Assembly: GCA_003538975.1 (NCBI GenBank)
Contig: DPQQ01000010.1
Span: 130,440-191,281, forward strand
Length of the DNA: 60,842 nucleotides
From: Clostridiales bacterium
Lineage (GTDB): Bacteria; Bacillota; Clostridia; Christensenellales; Borkfalkiaceae
Direction of reading: 5' to 3'
Below are positions 44,922 through 54,170 of the stretch, piece by piece (positions within the stretch are counted from its first letter, which is position 1; every line of letters starts with the position of its first letter). Position numbers and translations under genes: made by a program. Below the pieces are notes generated by a model. It was not told the origin of the DNA. It made no database searches and saw nothing but the letters and a program-made list of their open reading frames with translations.

Positions 44922-47231
44922 CTATAACGCTTTTCTTTTTATCGCGGCAAGGCATAACGCCGCGCCGGCGACAGCCGCCGCAGCGGCGGAGTAATTTGCT
45001 TCTTCGAGATTTTTAATAGCCGCTTTCAGTTCTTTATCCGCATTTTCGGCCGTTTCCGCAGAATCGTTTTCGGTAACGCGCTTCGCGGCAAAGTATTTTT
45101 CAGTAAAGATCATGTATCCGGCTTTTTTGTAGAATTTGCCGCCTTCGATTATAGCCGCCCCGCGGGAAATAGTCTTTTTAAGTTCGGTTAAATCTGTTTT
45201 TATCGTCGCTTCCGATAAGGCTGCGGTTATTGCGGATAAAACTTCGTTCATAGCTTTTTGAGAGTGGAACTTTGTAATTTTTTCCGCTTTCAGAAGGGCT
45301 TTTTGCACCTTCGCTTTCGAACCGTCCGTATATAATAAAAGGTCTTTATTTTTTACTTCCGCAATTTTTTTATCGAAAGCAGCTTTGTCGCCGGCGACTT
45401 TTCCGACGGTTTTTACTTGGCCTATAAAAAGATTGTCAAGGAATATATCGTTATCGGAGTTGTTTTCAAAAACTACTTTATTAAGTCCGTTCGAAAAGTC
45501 TGTTACCGCAGTCATATTAAAAGTATAGCCGTCCGCTTCTTTTGTCCATACCGCTGTAAGATCGTCTGTTTCTTCGTCGGATCCTGCGGTCAAAGCGAAT
45601 TTAACGCCGTTTTTCCCGCCGAAGTAAACATTCAGCTTATCGCCAGCGGCGGCTTTTATTTTGGCGGTAACGTCGAACGTTCCCGTCGTTCCCGCAAAAC
45701 CCGTGTTTACCGAAATGTAAGAATCATTTTTCATTTTAACCGAAGAATTTACGTTGTTTTCGGCATAAATTATGCCGTTTCCGCTTATCGCCGGGAGAAG
45801 AGGAGACGTAAAACTTTCCGACTTTTTTGTCATGCTTTCAAACTCGCCGAGATCGTAAGCGTAATTCTGCTTGCCGGCGGCGTAGCTTACGTAAAGCGAA
45901 TCTATGTCAAGATAAGCGTTTGCGGTAAAAGAAGCCGCGGTTTGCGGATAAAAAATAATTATCATGTAGTCGGTCGAAGACCTGTTCGTTTCGAGAACGA
46001 GCGAAGCCGTACGCCACGTTCCGTCGTCACGCTCGTTTATCGTCATCGCGTCGAGAGTTATTTTGCCGGAATTGTTCTGACTTGCTCTTCTCGTGCTGAA
46101 TTCGAGCATGACTTCGTTCCCGGTAAGCGCTTCTTTCGCTTCGTCCGGAAGATACAATCTGTATTTAAAGCTTATATAAACCCTGTTGGTTAAAGGCATG
46201 TTTTCCTTAACGCCGGATTCATTGTTATAAAACGGCATATATACGGACGGCGAATCTTTTGCCGAATCGAACTTGCCCATTCTTATAAACGAATTATTTT
46301 CCGCCTTGTTGTATACGACGAACTGGCTTCCACTTGCGGAATCGGTATAAAGCCCGCTGCCTGCTCCTTTAGGGAGCTTTACTGCGTTTGTTCCGACGTC
46401 GAAATCTGTTTTTAACGTATCCGAATATTCGGTGTTGACCGAAAAAGCTCTTTCGTTTTTACCGAGCATAAGAGCTTTGTTTTCATCTCGTTTTAAGGAA
46501 GAAACGTCCGTATCTAAGGTATCGGTTTCGGATACGTCGAGCGAACAGAAGCTACCGGAGTTTATATAATTTTTGCCGCCCGATATTACCGAAAGATCGT
46601 CTATATCGAAACATGTACGCGTTTTATCGTAATAAGCGTTTTTGCCGTGGTTAAAGGTAAGGTAGATTTTTCCGCCGCTTACTTCGTCCGTATCAATGTT
46701 GAACGAAAGGCTCTGCCACTCGTAAGAAAAGAGATTGTTCGCCGTAAGTTCGCTTTTTGCGAAAGTCTTTTCGGCGTTTTTGAAGCGAACCGAAAATATC
46801 GCTTCGTCAGTATTAAAATCCTTGTATCCTTCCGAAAACCTGTATTTAAGAGAAATAGAAGCGGAAGAACTCGTAAAAAGTCCGACGTTTACCGAAACCG
46901 CCGCATATTCCGAATTTAATCCGTTAAAGTTTGCAAGGCGCAAAAACTTATTGTTTTCGGGTTGTTCCAGACCGATTTTTATGTCTGAAGCCCCGTCGTT
47001 TAACGCATATAACGGAACGGCTATATCGTCGTTTTTATCTTCGAGATACGATAAATATATCTTTTTGATTGAATCGCTTTCCGTTTCTGCTTCCGCCTTT
47101 TTAAAAGAAGGGGAAGAACCGGAAAGCGCGATAAAAGAAAACATCGCCGTAAGTAAAAGCGACGTTCCCGCTTTGATCGCCGTTTTCAGCCGGGACTTAT
47201 TCCGCTTTTTTTTGCAATCGGTTGATAACAT
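44922..47231 (-). CDS. Tail-anchored surface protein with beta-sandwich modules, first gene of the operon
   Basis: A 769-residue protein with a long, basic signal peptide (KKKRNKSRLK, then a hydrophobic core) and no lipobox. At least three beta-sandwich segments of about 150 residues (about 55-230, 255-440, 460-620) resemble carbohydrate-binding modules, but I cannot assign a family. Residues about 625-745 are helical (FIVAR-like, AxxALxxA pattern). A C-terminal hydrophobic segment ends in KRKAL, a membrane anchor without an LPxTG motif. It leads the five-gene minus operon, 11 bases before the phosphoesterase gene. Function unknown, probably surface glycan binding. Confidence 0.75.
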   Translation of the reverse strand: MLSTDCKKKRNKSRLKTAIKAGTSLLLTAMFSFIALSGSSPSFKKAEAETESDSIKKIYLSYLEDKNDDIAVPLYALNDGASDIKIGLEQPENNKFLRLANFNGLNSEYAAVSVNVGLFTSSSASISLKYRFSEGYKDFNTDEAIFSVRFKNAEKTFAKSELTANNLFSYEWQSLSFNIDTDEVSGGKIYLTFNHGKNAYYDKTRTCFDIDDLSVISGGKNYINSGSFCSLDVSETDTLDTDVSSLKRDENKALMLGKNERAFSVNTEYSDTLKTDFDVGTNAVKLPKGAGSGLYTDSASGSQFVVYNKAENNSFIRMGKFDSAKDSPSVYMPFYNNESGVKENMPLTNRVYISFKYRLYLPDEAKEALTGNEVMLEFSTRRASQNNSGKITLDAMTINERDDGTWRTASLVLETNRSSTDYMIIIFYPQTAASFTANAYLDIDSLYVSYAAGKQNYAYDLGEFESMTKKSESFTSPLLPAISGNGIIYAENNVNSSVKMKNDSYISVNTGFAGTTGTFDVTAKIKAAAGDKLNVYFGGKNGVKFALTAGSDEETDDLTAVWTKEADGYTFNMTAVTDFSNGLNKVVFENNSDNDIFLDNLFIGQVKTVGKVAGDKAAFDKKIAEVKNKDLLLYTDGSKAKVQKALLKAEKITKFHSQKAMNEVLSAITAALSEATIKTDLTELKKTISRGAAIIEGGKFYKKAGYMIFTEKYFAAKRVTENDSAETAENADKELKAAIKNLEEANYSAAAAAVAGAALCLAAIKRKAL

Positions 47232-47330
47232 TTTTTCTCCTTTTAAGCGTAAATTTACGCTTTTTCGGTTATGAACGGTTTATACGTTTTAATTTTACCT
47301 CAATCCGCTCGTTTTTCAGTTTTTTAGGAA

Positions 47331-47352
47331 CAATATATTATAAAATATATTG
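47331..47352. promoter_or_regulatory. Palindrome overlapping a possible -10 box of the surface operon
   Basis: CAATATATT (47331-47339) and AATATATTG (47344-47352) are perfect 9-base arms. The minus-strand -10 candidate TATAAT (complement of 47336-47341) lies inside it; the -35 region is weak. A second inverted repeat GTTGAT/ATCAAC is at 47499-47515. The divergent layout makes these candidate sites for the ArsR-type regulator. Nothing else is seen between 47232 and 47532. Confidence 0.35.
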
Positions 47353-47532
47353 GGGCTGCTCTTTTTTATCGGTTTTTGAACCGAAAACAGTAGAACTTAA
47401 GCGTGTTACAAGAGATTTCAGTATAATGTTAGCATAATCGGGGTTAAAAATAAATACCTTCCCGTTAAAAATACTTTCATAACCTTTTAAGGTAATCGGT
47501 TGATGATTTATCAACTTATTTTTACAAGGCGC

Positions 47533-47561
47533 TTGACGGTCGGCTTTCACCGCTGTATAAT
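47533..47561 (+). promoter_or_regulatory. Sigma-A promoter of the ArsR-type regulator
   Basis: TTGACG (47533-47538), 17-base spacer, TATAAT (47556-47561), 30 bases before the start codon. Confidence 0.82.
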
Positions 47562-47590
47562 AAAAGAAAAATCGTAAAGAGGGTATAAAA

Positions 47591-48613
47591 ATGAAGAGTC
47601 GTTCAGAAGATAAAAATTATACTCCCGCCTCGCCCGAAAAGTCGGACGGCGTCGTTCAGGACGAAGCGACCAAATCTAAAACGTACTTTGTTCTCGATCA
47701 GAATAATTACGGCAAACTCGAAAAGGTCTGTCATGCCTTCGGTTCGCCGATAAGACTCAAAATGATACAGCAACTGACCGAAAAGCCTATGACTCTTATC
47801 GAAATCGCAAGATTGAACGGCGTAACCAATTCGACGGCTCTGTTTCATTTAAACTGCCTTATCGAAGGCGGAATAGTCGACAACAGGTATCTACCGGGAC
47901 TGAAAGGCAAAGCTCAGGTGTTTTTCGTTAACTTTACGCGCATAACTTTCGACAGGGGCGAACTCCCCGAAGAAACTCTCAAAGTTTTCGAACAGGAAGA
48001 TTCGGTCGGAGACTATATTGATATCGACTGCAAATTTTTCGGTATCGCCACCGAAGAAAAAATGATGCTTCTGCACAGCGAAGAAGCGTTTTTATCCGAA
48101 CGCAAAAACGCCGAACTCATATGGATGAAGCCTTACGGCGGAGTTTATTATCCGTTTCAGAATTTTTTTGCGAAAAACGCCGATGTGGAAGAGCTCTCGT
48201 TTTCTCTCGAAATCTGCTCCGAAACGTCCTTTTATCGTAACGACTGGAAAAGCGACATAACTTTTTATATAAACGATACCGAAATCTGCACATATACTTC
48301 GCCCGGCGATTTCGGCGGGGTAAGGGGAAGGCTTAATCCGTCATGGTGGCCGAACGAAAGCACCCAATTCGGCAATTTTATCACTCTTTCCGTAAGAAGC
48401 GGCGGCACGTTTTTGAATAACGAAAAATGCTCCGACGTTTCGATAAAGAATCTGGATCTGACGGACGGAAATAAAATTGTCTTCGGGATAAAGATCAGGC
48501 CGACGGCAAAGTATATAGGCGGCTTCAACATATTCGGCAAAAAATTCGGCAATTACGAGCAGGGTATAAAAATGATCGCAAAATACAAAAGCACTTCCGG
48601 CGAAGAAAAATAA
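47591..48613 (+). CDS. ArsR-type winged-helix regulator with large C-terminal ligand-like domain
   Basis: A 340-residue regulator. Residues about 36-115 form the ArsR helix-turn-helix (GSPIRLKMIQQLTEKPMTLIE, then STALFHLNCLIEGGIV); no Cys metal site is present. The remaining 220 residues are a beta-rich domain with LIWMKPYGG and RLNPSWWPNESTQFGN segments. This resembles the C-terminal domain seen in some Clostridial ArsR-like regulators near carbohydrate genes. It is far larger than a metal-sensing ArsR (about 100 residues). It is divergent from the five-gene surface operon, and likely senses a sugar or cell-wall signal to control it; that role is inferred. Confidence 0.8.
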   Translation: MKSRSEDKNYTPASPEKSDGVVQDEATKSKTYFVLDQNNYGKLEKVCHAFGSPIRLKMIQQLTEKPMTLIEIARLNGVTNSTALFHLNCLIEGGIVDNRYLPGLKGKAQVFFVNFTRITFDRGELPEETLKVFEQEDSVGDYIDIDCKFFGIATEEKMMLLHSEEAFLSERKNAELIWMKPYGGVYYPFQNFFAKNADVEELSFSLEICSETSFYRNDWKSDITFYINDTEICTYTSPGDFGGVRGRLNPSWWPNESTQFGNFITLSVRSGGTFLNNEKCSDVSIKNLDLTDGNKIVFGIKIRPTAKYIGGFNIFGKKFGNYEQGIKMIAKYKSTSGEEK

Positions 48614-48622
48614 GGAGAAAAA

Positions 48623-48934
48623 ATGGCTACTTCTATGGACTTTTTAACTTACGTTTTCGATAAAATAACCGTCCCCGGCGAAAAACGTTACAAAAAAATG
48701 TTCGGTGAATATATGGTTTATATTGACGATAAACCTGTTATACTTATATGCGACAATAATGTTTTTGTGAAAATTTTACCTGAAACCGCGGCGTTTTTAA
48801 AAGAAACGGAAACAGGCTTCCCGTATGACGGAGCAAAGCTTCATTACGTTATAGATCCCGACGATACAGAACTTCTGAATGATATTATAAAAGTAGTTTA
48901 CGCTTGTACTCCGGCAAGAGAGAAGAAAAAGTAA
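48623..48934 (+). CDS. TfoX/Sxy N-terminal domain protein
   Basis: A 103-residue cytoplasmic protein with the TfoX N-terminal pattern: FLTYVFDKI, YKKMFGEYMVYIDDKPVILICDNNVFVK and the C-terminal AKLHYVIDPDD segment. It has only this domain, without the TfoX C-terminal part found in competence regulators. It starts 9 bases after the ArsR-type gene, behind AAGGAG, so it shares that promoter. Standalone TfoX-N proteins are common in Firmicutes and have no settled function. Confidence 0.85.
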   Translation: MATSMDFLTYVFDKITVPGEKRYKKMFGEYMVYIDDKPVILICDNNVFVKILPETAAFLKETETGFPYDGAKLHYVIDPDDTELLNDIIKVVYACTPAREKKK

Positions 48935-48945
48935 ATCGTTTAGTA

Positions 48946-48987
48946 GCGGTATGATTTCGCTAAGACAGGTATGTCGAAACCGTACCG
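48946..48987 (+). repeat. Dispersed hairpin element, copy B
   Basis: GGTATGATTTCG (48948-48959) pairs with CGAAACCGTACC (48975-48986), with the mismatched positions being G-T wobbles in RNA. Loop contains ACAGGTAT. It aligns with copy A at 14548-14610. It starts 12 bases after the TfoX-like stop, and T-rich sequence follows, so it may also act as a terminator. Confidence 0.5.
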
Positions 48988-49309
48988 TTTATTATAATAA
49001 TTTTTATTTTAAGGTATAATTTAGGCGATACATTACGCTGAAAAGCGATTTTAACGAACCGGAACCGCGATATTAAATTTCATAAAATTTTCCGTTAAAT
49101 TTAATCGAAAAATTTCATTAAGTAAGAAAAAATTCTCAAATATTGCTGTTTTATAAAAATATATTGCAAAATTATACCCAAATATTGTCTTTGATGTTAT
49201 AGTTATATTGTAAAACAAATCAGAATATTTTTACCGCGGAAAAACCGTGGTAAACGGCGGCGGCAGAAAGCCGTTATCCTAAGATAAACTTATAAATAAA
49301 GGAGAAACA
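48988..49309 (+). promoter_or_regulatory. AT-rich region before the GH3 gene with a spaced direct repeat
   Basis: No gene is seen. CAAATATTG occurs at 49137-49145 and again at 49179-49187, 42 bases apart, about four helical turns. The placement suits a dimeric regulator such as AraC. No strong -35/-10 pair was found. Confidence 0.3.
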
Positions 49310-51460
49310 ATGACCGAACAGGAACTTAAAAGTAAGATAAGCAAAATGACGCTTAAAGAAAAAGCACTCGAGCTTACGCAGTATAATTACGGCGATCTTA
49401 TGAAGGGTTACGAAGATCTTACCGTTACCGGAATGAACGTAGACGGAGACCTTACGCCCGAAGAATATATAAACGTAGGCACGATTCTCAACCAACCCGA
49501 CGGCGAAGCTTTGATGAATCTTCGTAAAAAGCGACTTGGCAGCGGCATAACGGATCCCGTTATCGCTATGCTCGACGTTATACACGGCTACCGCACAAAC
49601 TATCCCGTTCCGCTCGCCATGGCTTGCACGTTTAATACAAAGCTTATCGAAGACTGCGCCGAAATGGCGGCGACCGAAGCGAAATACGACGGAACAGACC
49701 TTACATTTTCGCCCATGGTCGATCTTGCGAGAGACGCTCGCTGGGGAAGAGTGGTCGAATCCGCAGGCGAAGATCCGTATCTCGGCGGCGAAGTCGGCAA
49801 AGCGTTTATCCGCGGCTATCATAAGGGCGGAATAGCCTGCTGCGTAAAGCATTTTGCGGGTTACGGAGCAGCCGAAGCGGGGAGAGATTATAACACGACC
49901 GATATTTCAGAACACAGCCTTGACGAATATTATCTTAAAGGGTATAAGGCTTGCATGGACGAGAACCCCGAAATGGTTATGACTTCTTTTAATCTGTTAA
50001 ACGGCACGCCTGTTCTCGGTAATAAAAAACTTCTCGTCGGCAAACTGCGTGAAGACTGGAATTTTGACGGCGTTCTTATTTCCGATTACAACGCAGTGAG
50101 AGAAATGATAAACCACGGCTACAAAAAGGATCTTAAGGACTGCGCCGAAACCGCCATGAACGCAAAACTCGATATCGAAATGTGTTCACCCGCCTACGCA
50201 AAACATCTCGAAGAACTCGTAAGCGAAGGCAAGGTCAAAGAATCCGACGTTGACGAATGCGTATTAAGAGTATTAAAGTTAAAAGACAAACTCGGGCTTT
50301 ACGAAAATCCTTACGGTAAAACCGACCTTAATAAAAGAGACGAAGTAACTCTTTGCAAGGCTCATCGCGATCTTGCGGAACTCGCCGCCGAAGAATCTCT
50401 CGTTCTTCTTAAAAACAACGGCGTTCTTCCGTTAAAGGATATCTGTAACGTAGCGTTTGTAGGTCCTTTCGCCGCAGAAAAGGGTATACACGGCGCCTGG
50501 TCGTGTTACGCGAAAAGAGAAGAAACAGTTTCGGTAAAAGAAGGCGTAGAAAACCTTTTAGGCAAAAAAATACAGACCGAAAGCGGTTGTTCTTATAAAA
50601 TTCTGGAAACCGACGAAAGCGGAATAGAAAACGCCGTAAAATTTGCGGCGGCAGCCGATACGATAGTCTGCTGCGTCGGCGAATATCAGTTCGACTCCGC
50701 AGAATCCAATTCCCGCGCCGATATACGCATTACCAAGGTTCAGTCAGACCTTATAAAAGAACTCAAAAAACTCGGCAAACCGCTCGTTCTCGTAGTATTC
50801 GGAGGAAGACCTTTTGCTTTAACCGACGTCGAACCGCTTGCCGACGCAATACTTTACGCATGGCAGCCGGGAACAGAAGGCGGCACCGCAATAGCAAAAG
50901 TTTTGTACGGCAGGGCTAACCCGTCCGGAAAGACTACTATGTCTTTTCCGAGAGCAGTCGGACAATGTCCGATTTATTACAATCATTTTAACACCGGGAG
51001 ACCTAAACGGAACGACGAAGAGCCTTCCGGATCGTTTGGCTTTACTTCGTCTTATCTCGACGAACTCAACTCTCCGCTTTATCCTTTCGGTTACGGACTT
51101 TCTTATACGGAGTTCGAATATTCGGATTTCAGACTTTCGTCCGATAAGATGAACAAGGGCGGAAAGATAAGGGCTTCCGTAAAGGTTAAAAACGTCGGCG
51201 GCGTCAACGGAAAAGAAGTCGTAGAATGGTATATTCACGATAAATTCGCTTCATGCGCGCGTCCCGTTCTCGAACTCAAAGGATTTGAAAAAATATTCTT
51301 AAAAGCCGGCGAAGAAAAGACGGTAACCTTCGACGTAACCGAGGATACGCTCGCCTTTTACAATGCCGACGGCGAATTTATCGCCGAAGCGGGTGATTTT
51401 ACGTTAAAAGTCGGCGGTTCGAGCGATAAGCTTTCTGAAAAAGATTTCATTCTCGAATGA
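49310..51460 (+). CDS. Glycoside hydrolase family 3 beta-glycosidase
   Basis: A 716-residue enzyme without a signal peptide, so cytoplasmic. The TIM-barrel domain carries FSPMVDLARDARWGRVVES, the KHF motif in CVKHFAGYG, and ISDYNAV with Asp259 as the nucleophile. The second alpha/beta domain runs from about 370, and a C-terminal fibronectin-III-like domain from about 600. GH3 enzymes remove single sugars (beta-glucose or beta-xylose) from oligosaccharides. With the beta-mannosidase that follows, it should degrade imported oligosaccharides. The ribosome site is AAAGGAG; a terminator follows, so it is its own transcript. Confidence 0.93.
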   Translation: MTEQELKSKISKMTLKEKALELTQYNYGDLMKGYEDLTVTGMNVDGDLTPEEYINVGTILNQPDGEALMNLRKKRLGSGITDPVIAMLDVIHGYRTNYPVPLAMACTFNTKLIEDCAEMAATEAKYDGTDLTFSPMVDLARDARWGRVVESAGEDPYLGGEVGKAFIRGYHKGGIACCVKHFAGYGAAEAGRDYNTTDISEHSLDEYYLKGYKACMDENPEMVMTSFNLLNGTPVLGNKKLLVGKLREDWNFDGVLISDYNAVREMINHGYKKDLKDCAETAMNAKLDIEMCSPAYAKHLEELVSEGKVKESDVDECVLRVLKLKDKLGLYENPYGKTDLNKRDEVTLCKAHRDLAELAAEESLVLLKNNGVLPLKDICNVAFVGPFAAEKGIHGAWSCYAKREETVSVKEGVENLLGKKIQTESGCSYKILETDESGIENAVKFAAAADTIVCCVGEYQFDSAESNSRADIRITKVQSDLIKELKKLGKPLVLVVFGGRPFALTDVEPLADAILYAWQPGTEGGTAIAKVLYGRANPSGKTTMSFPRAVGQCPIYYNHFNTGRPKRNDEEPSGSFGFTSSYLDELNSPLYPFGYGLSYTEFEYSDFRLSSDKMNKGGKIRASVKVKNVGGVNGKEVVEWYIHDKFASCARPVLELKGFEKIFLKAGEEKTVTFDVTEDTLAFYNADGEFIAEAGDFTLKVGGSSDKLSEKDFILE

Positions 51461-51515
51461 TCCGATAGAACGTTATAGAATGAATGTAAATCAAACGAAA
51501 AACCGAAAATCAGAC

Positions 51516-51547
51516 AAAAAGGTTCGCTTTTTACGGCGAACCTTTTT
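51516..51547 (+). terminator. Intrinsic terminator after the GH3 gene
   Basis: AAAAAGGTTCGC (51516-51527) and GCGAACCTTTTT (51536-51547) are perfect arms with a T run. Confidence 0.93.
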
Positions 51548-51680
51548 AATAAAAAAATCAAAATAGTGTCATTACGGATAAATTTTGGATATAGAAAAGA
51601 GTAAATACGGGTTATAAAATTAGAGTATAAAATTCAATCTGCGAGTCGTTTCGGCTTTCGTTGCGGCTCAGGGAGATCAT

Positions 51681-54071
51681 ATGGAAAAATTTTATCTTAG
51701 CGGAATATGGCATATGAAGGGCGGCGGATACGAAACCGACGGCACGATTCCGGGATCCGTGTATTCTTTTTTGCTTAATAAAAATCTTATGCCCGATCCG
51801 TATTACAGGGATAACGAAGAAAAGGTTCTCGCAATATGCGACAACGATTTCGAATTTTCGAGAAAGTTCGATTATAAAAAAGAATCGGACGATATAACGC
51901 TCGTTCTCGAAGGTATAGATACTTTATGCGATATTATTTTAAACGGAAAAAAGATAGCGCATTTAAACAATATGCACCGCACTTATAAAATACCGGTCGG
52001 AGATATTATAGTAAACGGCGAAAATTTTATATCGGCATATTTTTATTCCGTCGATAAATACGTTAAAGAAGCCGACAAAAAAAATCCGAGACCGGGCTGC
52101 GCGAATCCGCTTAAAGGCTATATGCATTTAAGGAAGGCTCACTGTATGTTCGGCTGGGACTGGGGACCGAGACTTCCCGACGCGGGAATATGGCGCGATA
52201 TTTATCTTGTTGACGAAACCGAACCGCATATAGACGACGTAAGGATACTTCAACGACATGAAGACGGCAAAGTTTTTGTCAAAGTAACCGCAAAAACGAC
52301 TAAGCCCGCGGACGTAAAAATAACCGTAAAATCTCCGGACGGCGAAGTTTTTGAGCTTCAAAACGGCTCGGAAACAGAGATTAAAAACCCGCTTTTATGG
52401 TGGCCGAACGGCTTCGGTAAGCAAAATTTGTATACCGTTATCGTAAAGTCCGTATCGGGCGGTAAAGTAACGGACGAATCGATAAGAAAAATCGGTTTGC
52501 GTACTTTGAAACTCGTACGCGAAAAGGACGAATACGGCGAAAGTTTTTGTCACGAAATAAACGGCAAAAAGATTTTCGCTTTCGGCGCGGATTATATTCC
52601 CGAAGACAATATTTTATCGAGAATAAACAAAGAACGCACCGAAAGACTGCTCCGTTCGTGCATATATGCTAATTTTAACGCAATAAGGGTATGGGGCGGC
52701 GGATATTATCCGGACGATTATTTTTTCGATCTGTGCGATGAACTCGGACTTATAGTGTTTTTCGATCTCATGTTCGCATGCTCGTCTTACGATTACGATG
52801 AAGAATTTTATAAAAACGCCCTTACAGAAATAACGGACAATATAAAAAGAATACGTCACCACGCATGTATAGGTCTTATATCCGGCAATAACGAGATCGA
52901 GGAAGAAACCGTATATTGGGACGAAGAGATAAAAAAAGGCTATCTCGAACTGTTCGAAAACAGAATTCCCGCCGTTATGTCGGAGCTTTGTCCGGAAATC
53001 GCTTACGTCCCGTCGTCGCCATCGTCTTTCGGAGGTTTTAATAGTCCTACGGACGAAAATTACGGCGACAGCCATTACTGGATGGTATGGCACGGCAATC
53101 TGCCGTTTACCGATTATCGCAAACATTATTTCAGATATCTGAGCGAATTCGGTTTTCAGTCCTTCCCGTCGATAAAAACAATCGAAGAATTTACGCTCCC
53201 CGAAGACAGAAATCCTTTTGGCAGAGTTATGGAGCTTCATCAGCGTAACCCTTCGGCAAACGGCAAAATACTTAATTATCTTTCGCAAACGTATCTGTAT
53301 CCTTCGTCTTTCGAAAATCTCGTGTACGCTTCGCAACTTTTGCAGGCGGAAGCCATGAAGTACGGTGTGGAACATTTACGAAGAAACCGCGGAAGATGTA
53401 TGGGAACTTTGTATTGGCAGCTTAACGACATATGGCCGGTGGCGAGCTGGTCGAGTATAGATTCGGCAGAAAGATACAAGGCTCTCCATTACGAAGCCAA
53501 ACGCTTTTACGAACCCGTCCATATTTCGTGTGAAGAAACGGGCGAATATACCGTTCGCCGCGATATAACCGACGAAAGAATAATAGGGTACGAAACAAAG
53601 GCTAAACTTTATGTAAATAACGAAACCTTAAAAGACGTTTACGGAGAAATAGAATGGCGGCTTACGAGAAACGACGGCAAAACGCTGGAAACAGGTAAAG
53701 AAAATATAACGGTAAAGGCGCTATCGGTAAATTCGATCGAAGAAATCGATTTTAATAAAACCGACGTACGCAATAATTACCTGTGGTTCGCCTTTAATGT
53801 AGACGGAAAAACAGTCTCGTCGGGAACGGTGATTTTTACAAAACCGAAGCATTTTAACTTTCCCGATCCGAAGCTAAAACTTTCGGTATCCGGCGATAAA
53901 ATAACGGTCCGTTCGGACGCTTACGCAAAATACGTCGAAATAACCGACAAAACCGGCAAAATGATTTTGTCGGATAATTACTTCGATATGAATAAGGGTG
54001 AAAAGACCGTTTACGTTATAAGCGGAACTCCGGAAGGATTAAAAGTAAAATCCGTTTACGATATAAGATAA
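51681..54071 (+). CDS. Glycoside hydrolase family 2 beta-mannosidase
   Basis: A 796-residue cytoplasmic enzyme with the layout of GH2 beta-mannosidases: N-terminal sugar-binding sandwich (FYLSGIWHMKGGG, IPGSVYSFLL), then MFGWDWGPRLPDAGIWRDI near residues 155-172, which is characteristic of this branch. The barrel has acid/base Glu405 in SGNNE and nucleophile Glu489 in LSEFGFQSFPS. It splits terminal beta-mannose from oligosaccharides such as mannan or N-glycan cores. Mannose then needs phosphorylation before ManA, encoded 5.5 kb downstream. The ribosome site is GGGAG. I saw no clear promoter in the 51548-51680 gap. Confidence 0.93.
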   Translation: MEKFYLSGIWHMKGGGYETDGTIPGSVYSFLLNKNLMPDPYYRDNEEKVLAICDNDFEFSRKFDYKKESDDITLVLEGIDTLCDIILNGKKIAHLNNMHRTYKIPVGDIIVNGENFISAYFYSVDKYVKEADKKNPRPGCANPLKGYMHLRKAHCMFGWDWGPRLPDAGIWRDIYLVDETEPHIDDVRILQRHEDGKVFVKVTAKTTKPADVKITVKSPDGEVFELQNGSETEIKNPLLWWPNGFGKQNLYTVIVKSVSGGKVTDESIRKIGLRTLKLVREKDEYGESFCHEINGKKIFAFGADYIPEDNILSRINKERTERLLRSCIYANFNAIRVWGGGYYPDDYFFDLCDELGLIVFFDLMFACSSYDYDEEFYKNALTEITDNIKRIRHHACIGLISGNNEIEEETVYWDEEIKKGYLELFENRIPAVMSELCPEIAYVPSSPSSFGGFNSPTDENYGDSHYWMVWHGNLPFTDYRKHYFRYLSEFGFQSFPSIKTIEEFTLPEDRNPFGRVMELHQRNPSANGKILNYLSQTYLYPSSFENLVYASQLLQAEAMKYGVEHLRRNRGRCMGTLYWQLNDIWPVASWSSIDSAERYKALHYEAKRFYEPVHISCEETGEYTVRRDITDERIIGYETKAKLYVNNETLKDVYGEIEWRLTRNDGKTLETGKENITVKALSVNSIEEIDFNKTDVRNNYLWFAFNVDGKTVSSGTVIFTKPKHFNFPDPKLKLSVSGDKITVRSDAYAKYVEITDKTGKMILSDNYFDMNKGEKTVYVISGTPEGLKVKSVYDIR

Positions 54072-54077
54072 CTTAAT

Positions 54078-54105
54078 AAAAAAGTCCGGGTTTCCGGACT
54101 TTTTT
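54078..54105. terminator. Bidirectional terminator between two GH2 genes
   Basis: AAAAAAGTCCGG (54078-54089) and CCGGACTTTTTT (54094-54105), perfect arms with a 4-base loop and T runs both ways; it serves the converging genes. Confidence 0.92.
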
Positions 54106-54170
54106 ACAGTTTATTTTTCGGAGTTTTGATACATCGATTATTTTTCGGCATACCGCAGCTTCCGGAAAAA

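Noticed and set aside
44911..44955. Upstream in-frame start of the LamG-phosphoesterase
   Set aside because: It overlaps the preceding gene and lacks a ribosome site; ATG 44910 has GGAG.
45417..46193. Open frame of 258 codons antisense to the first gene of the surface operon
   Set aside because: No ribosome site, no domain, arginine-rich shadow translation.
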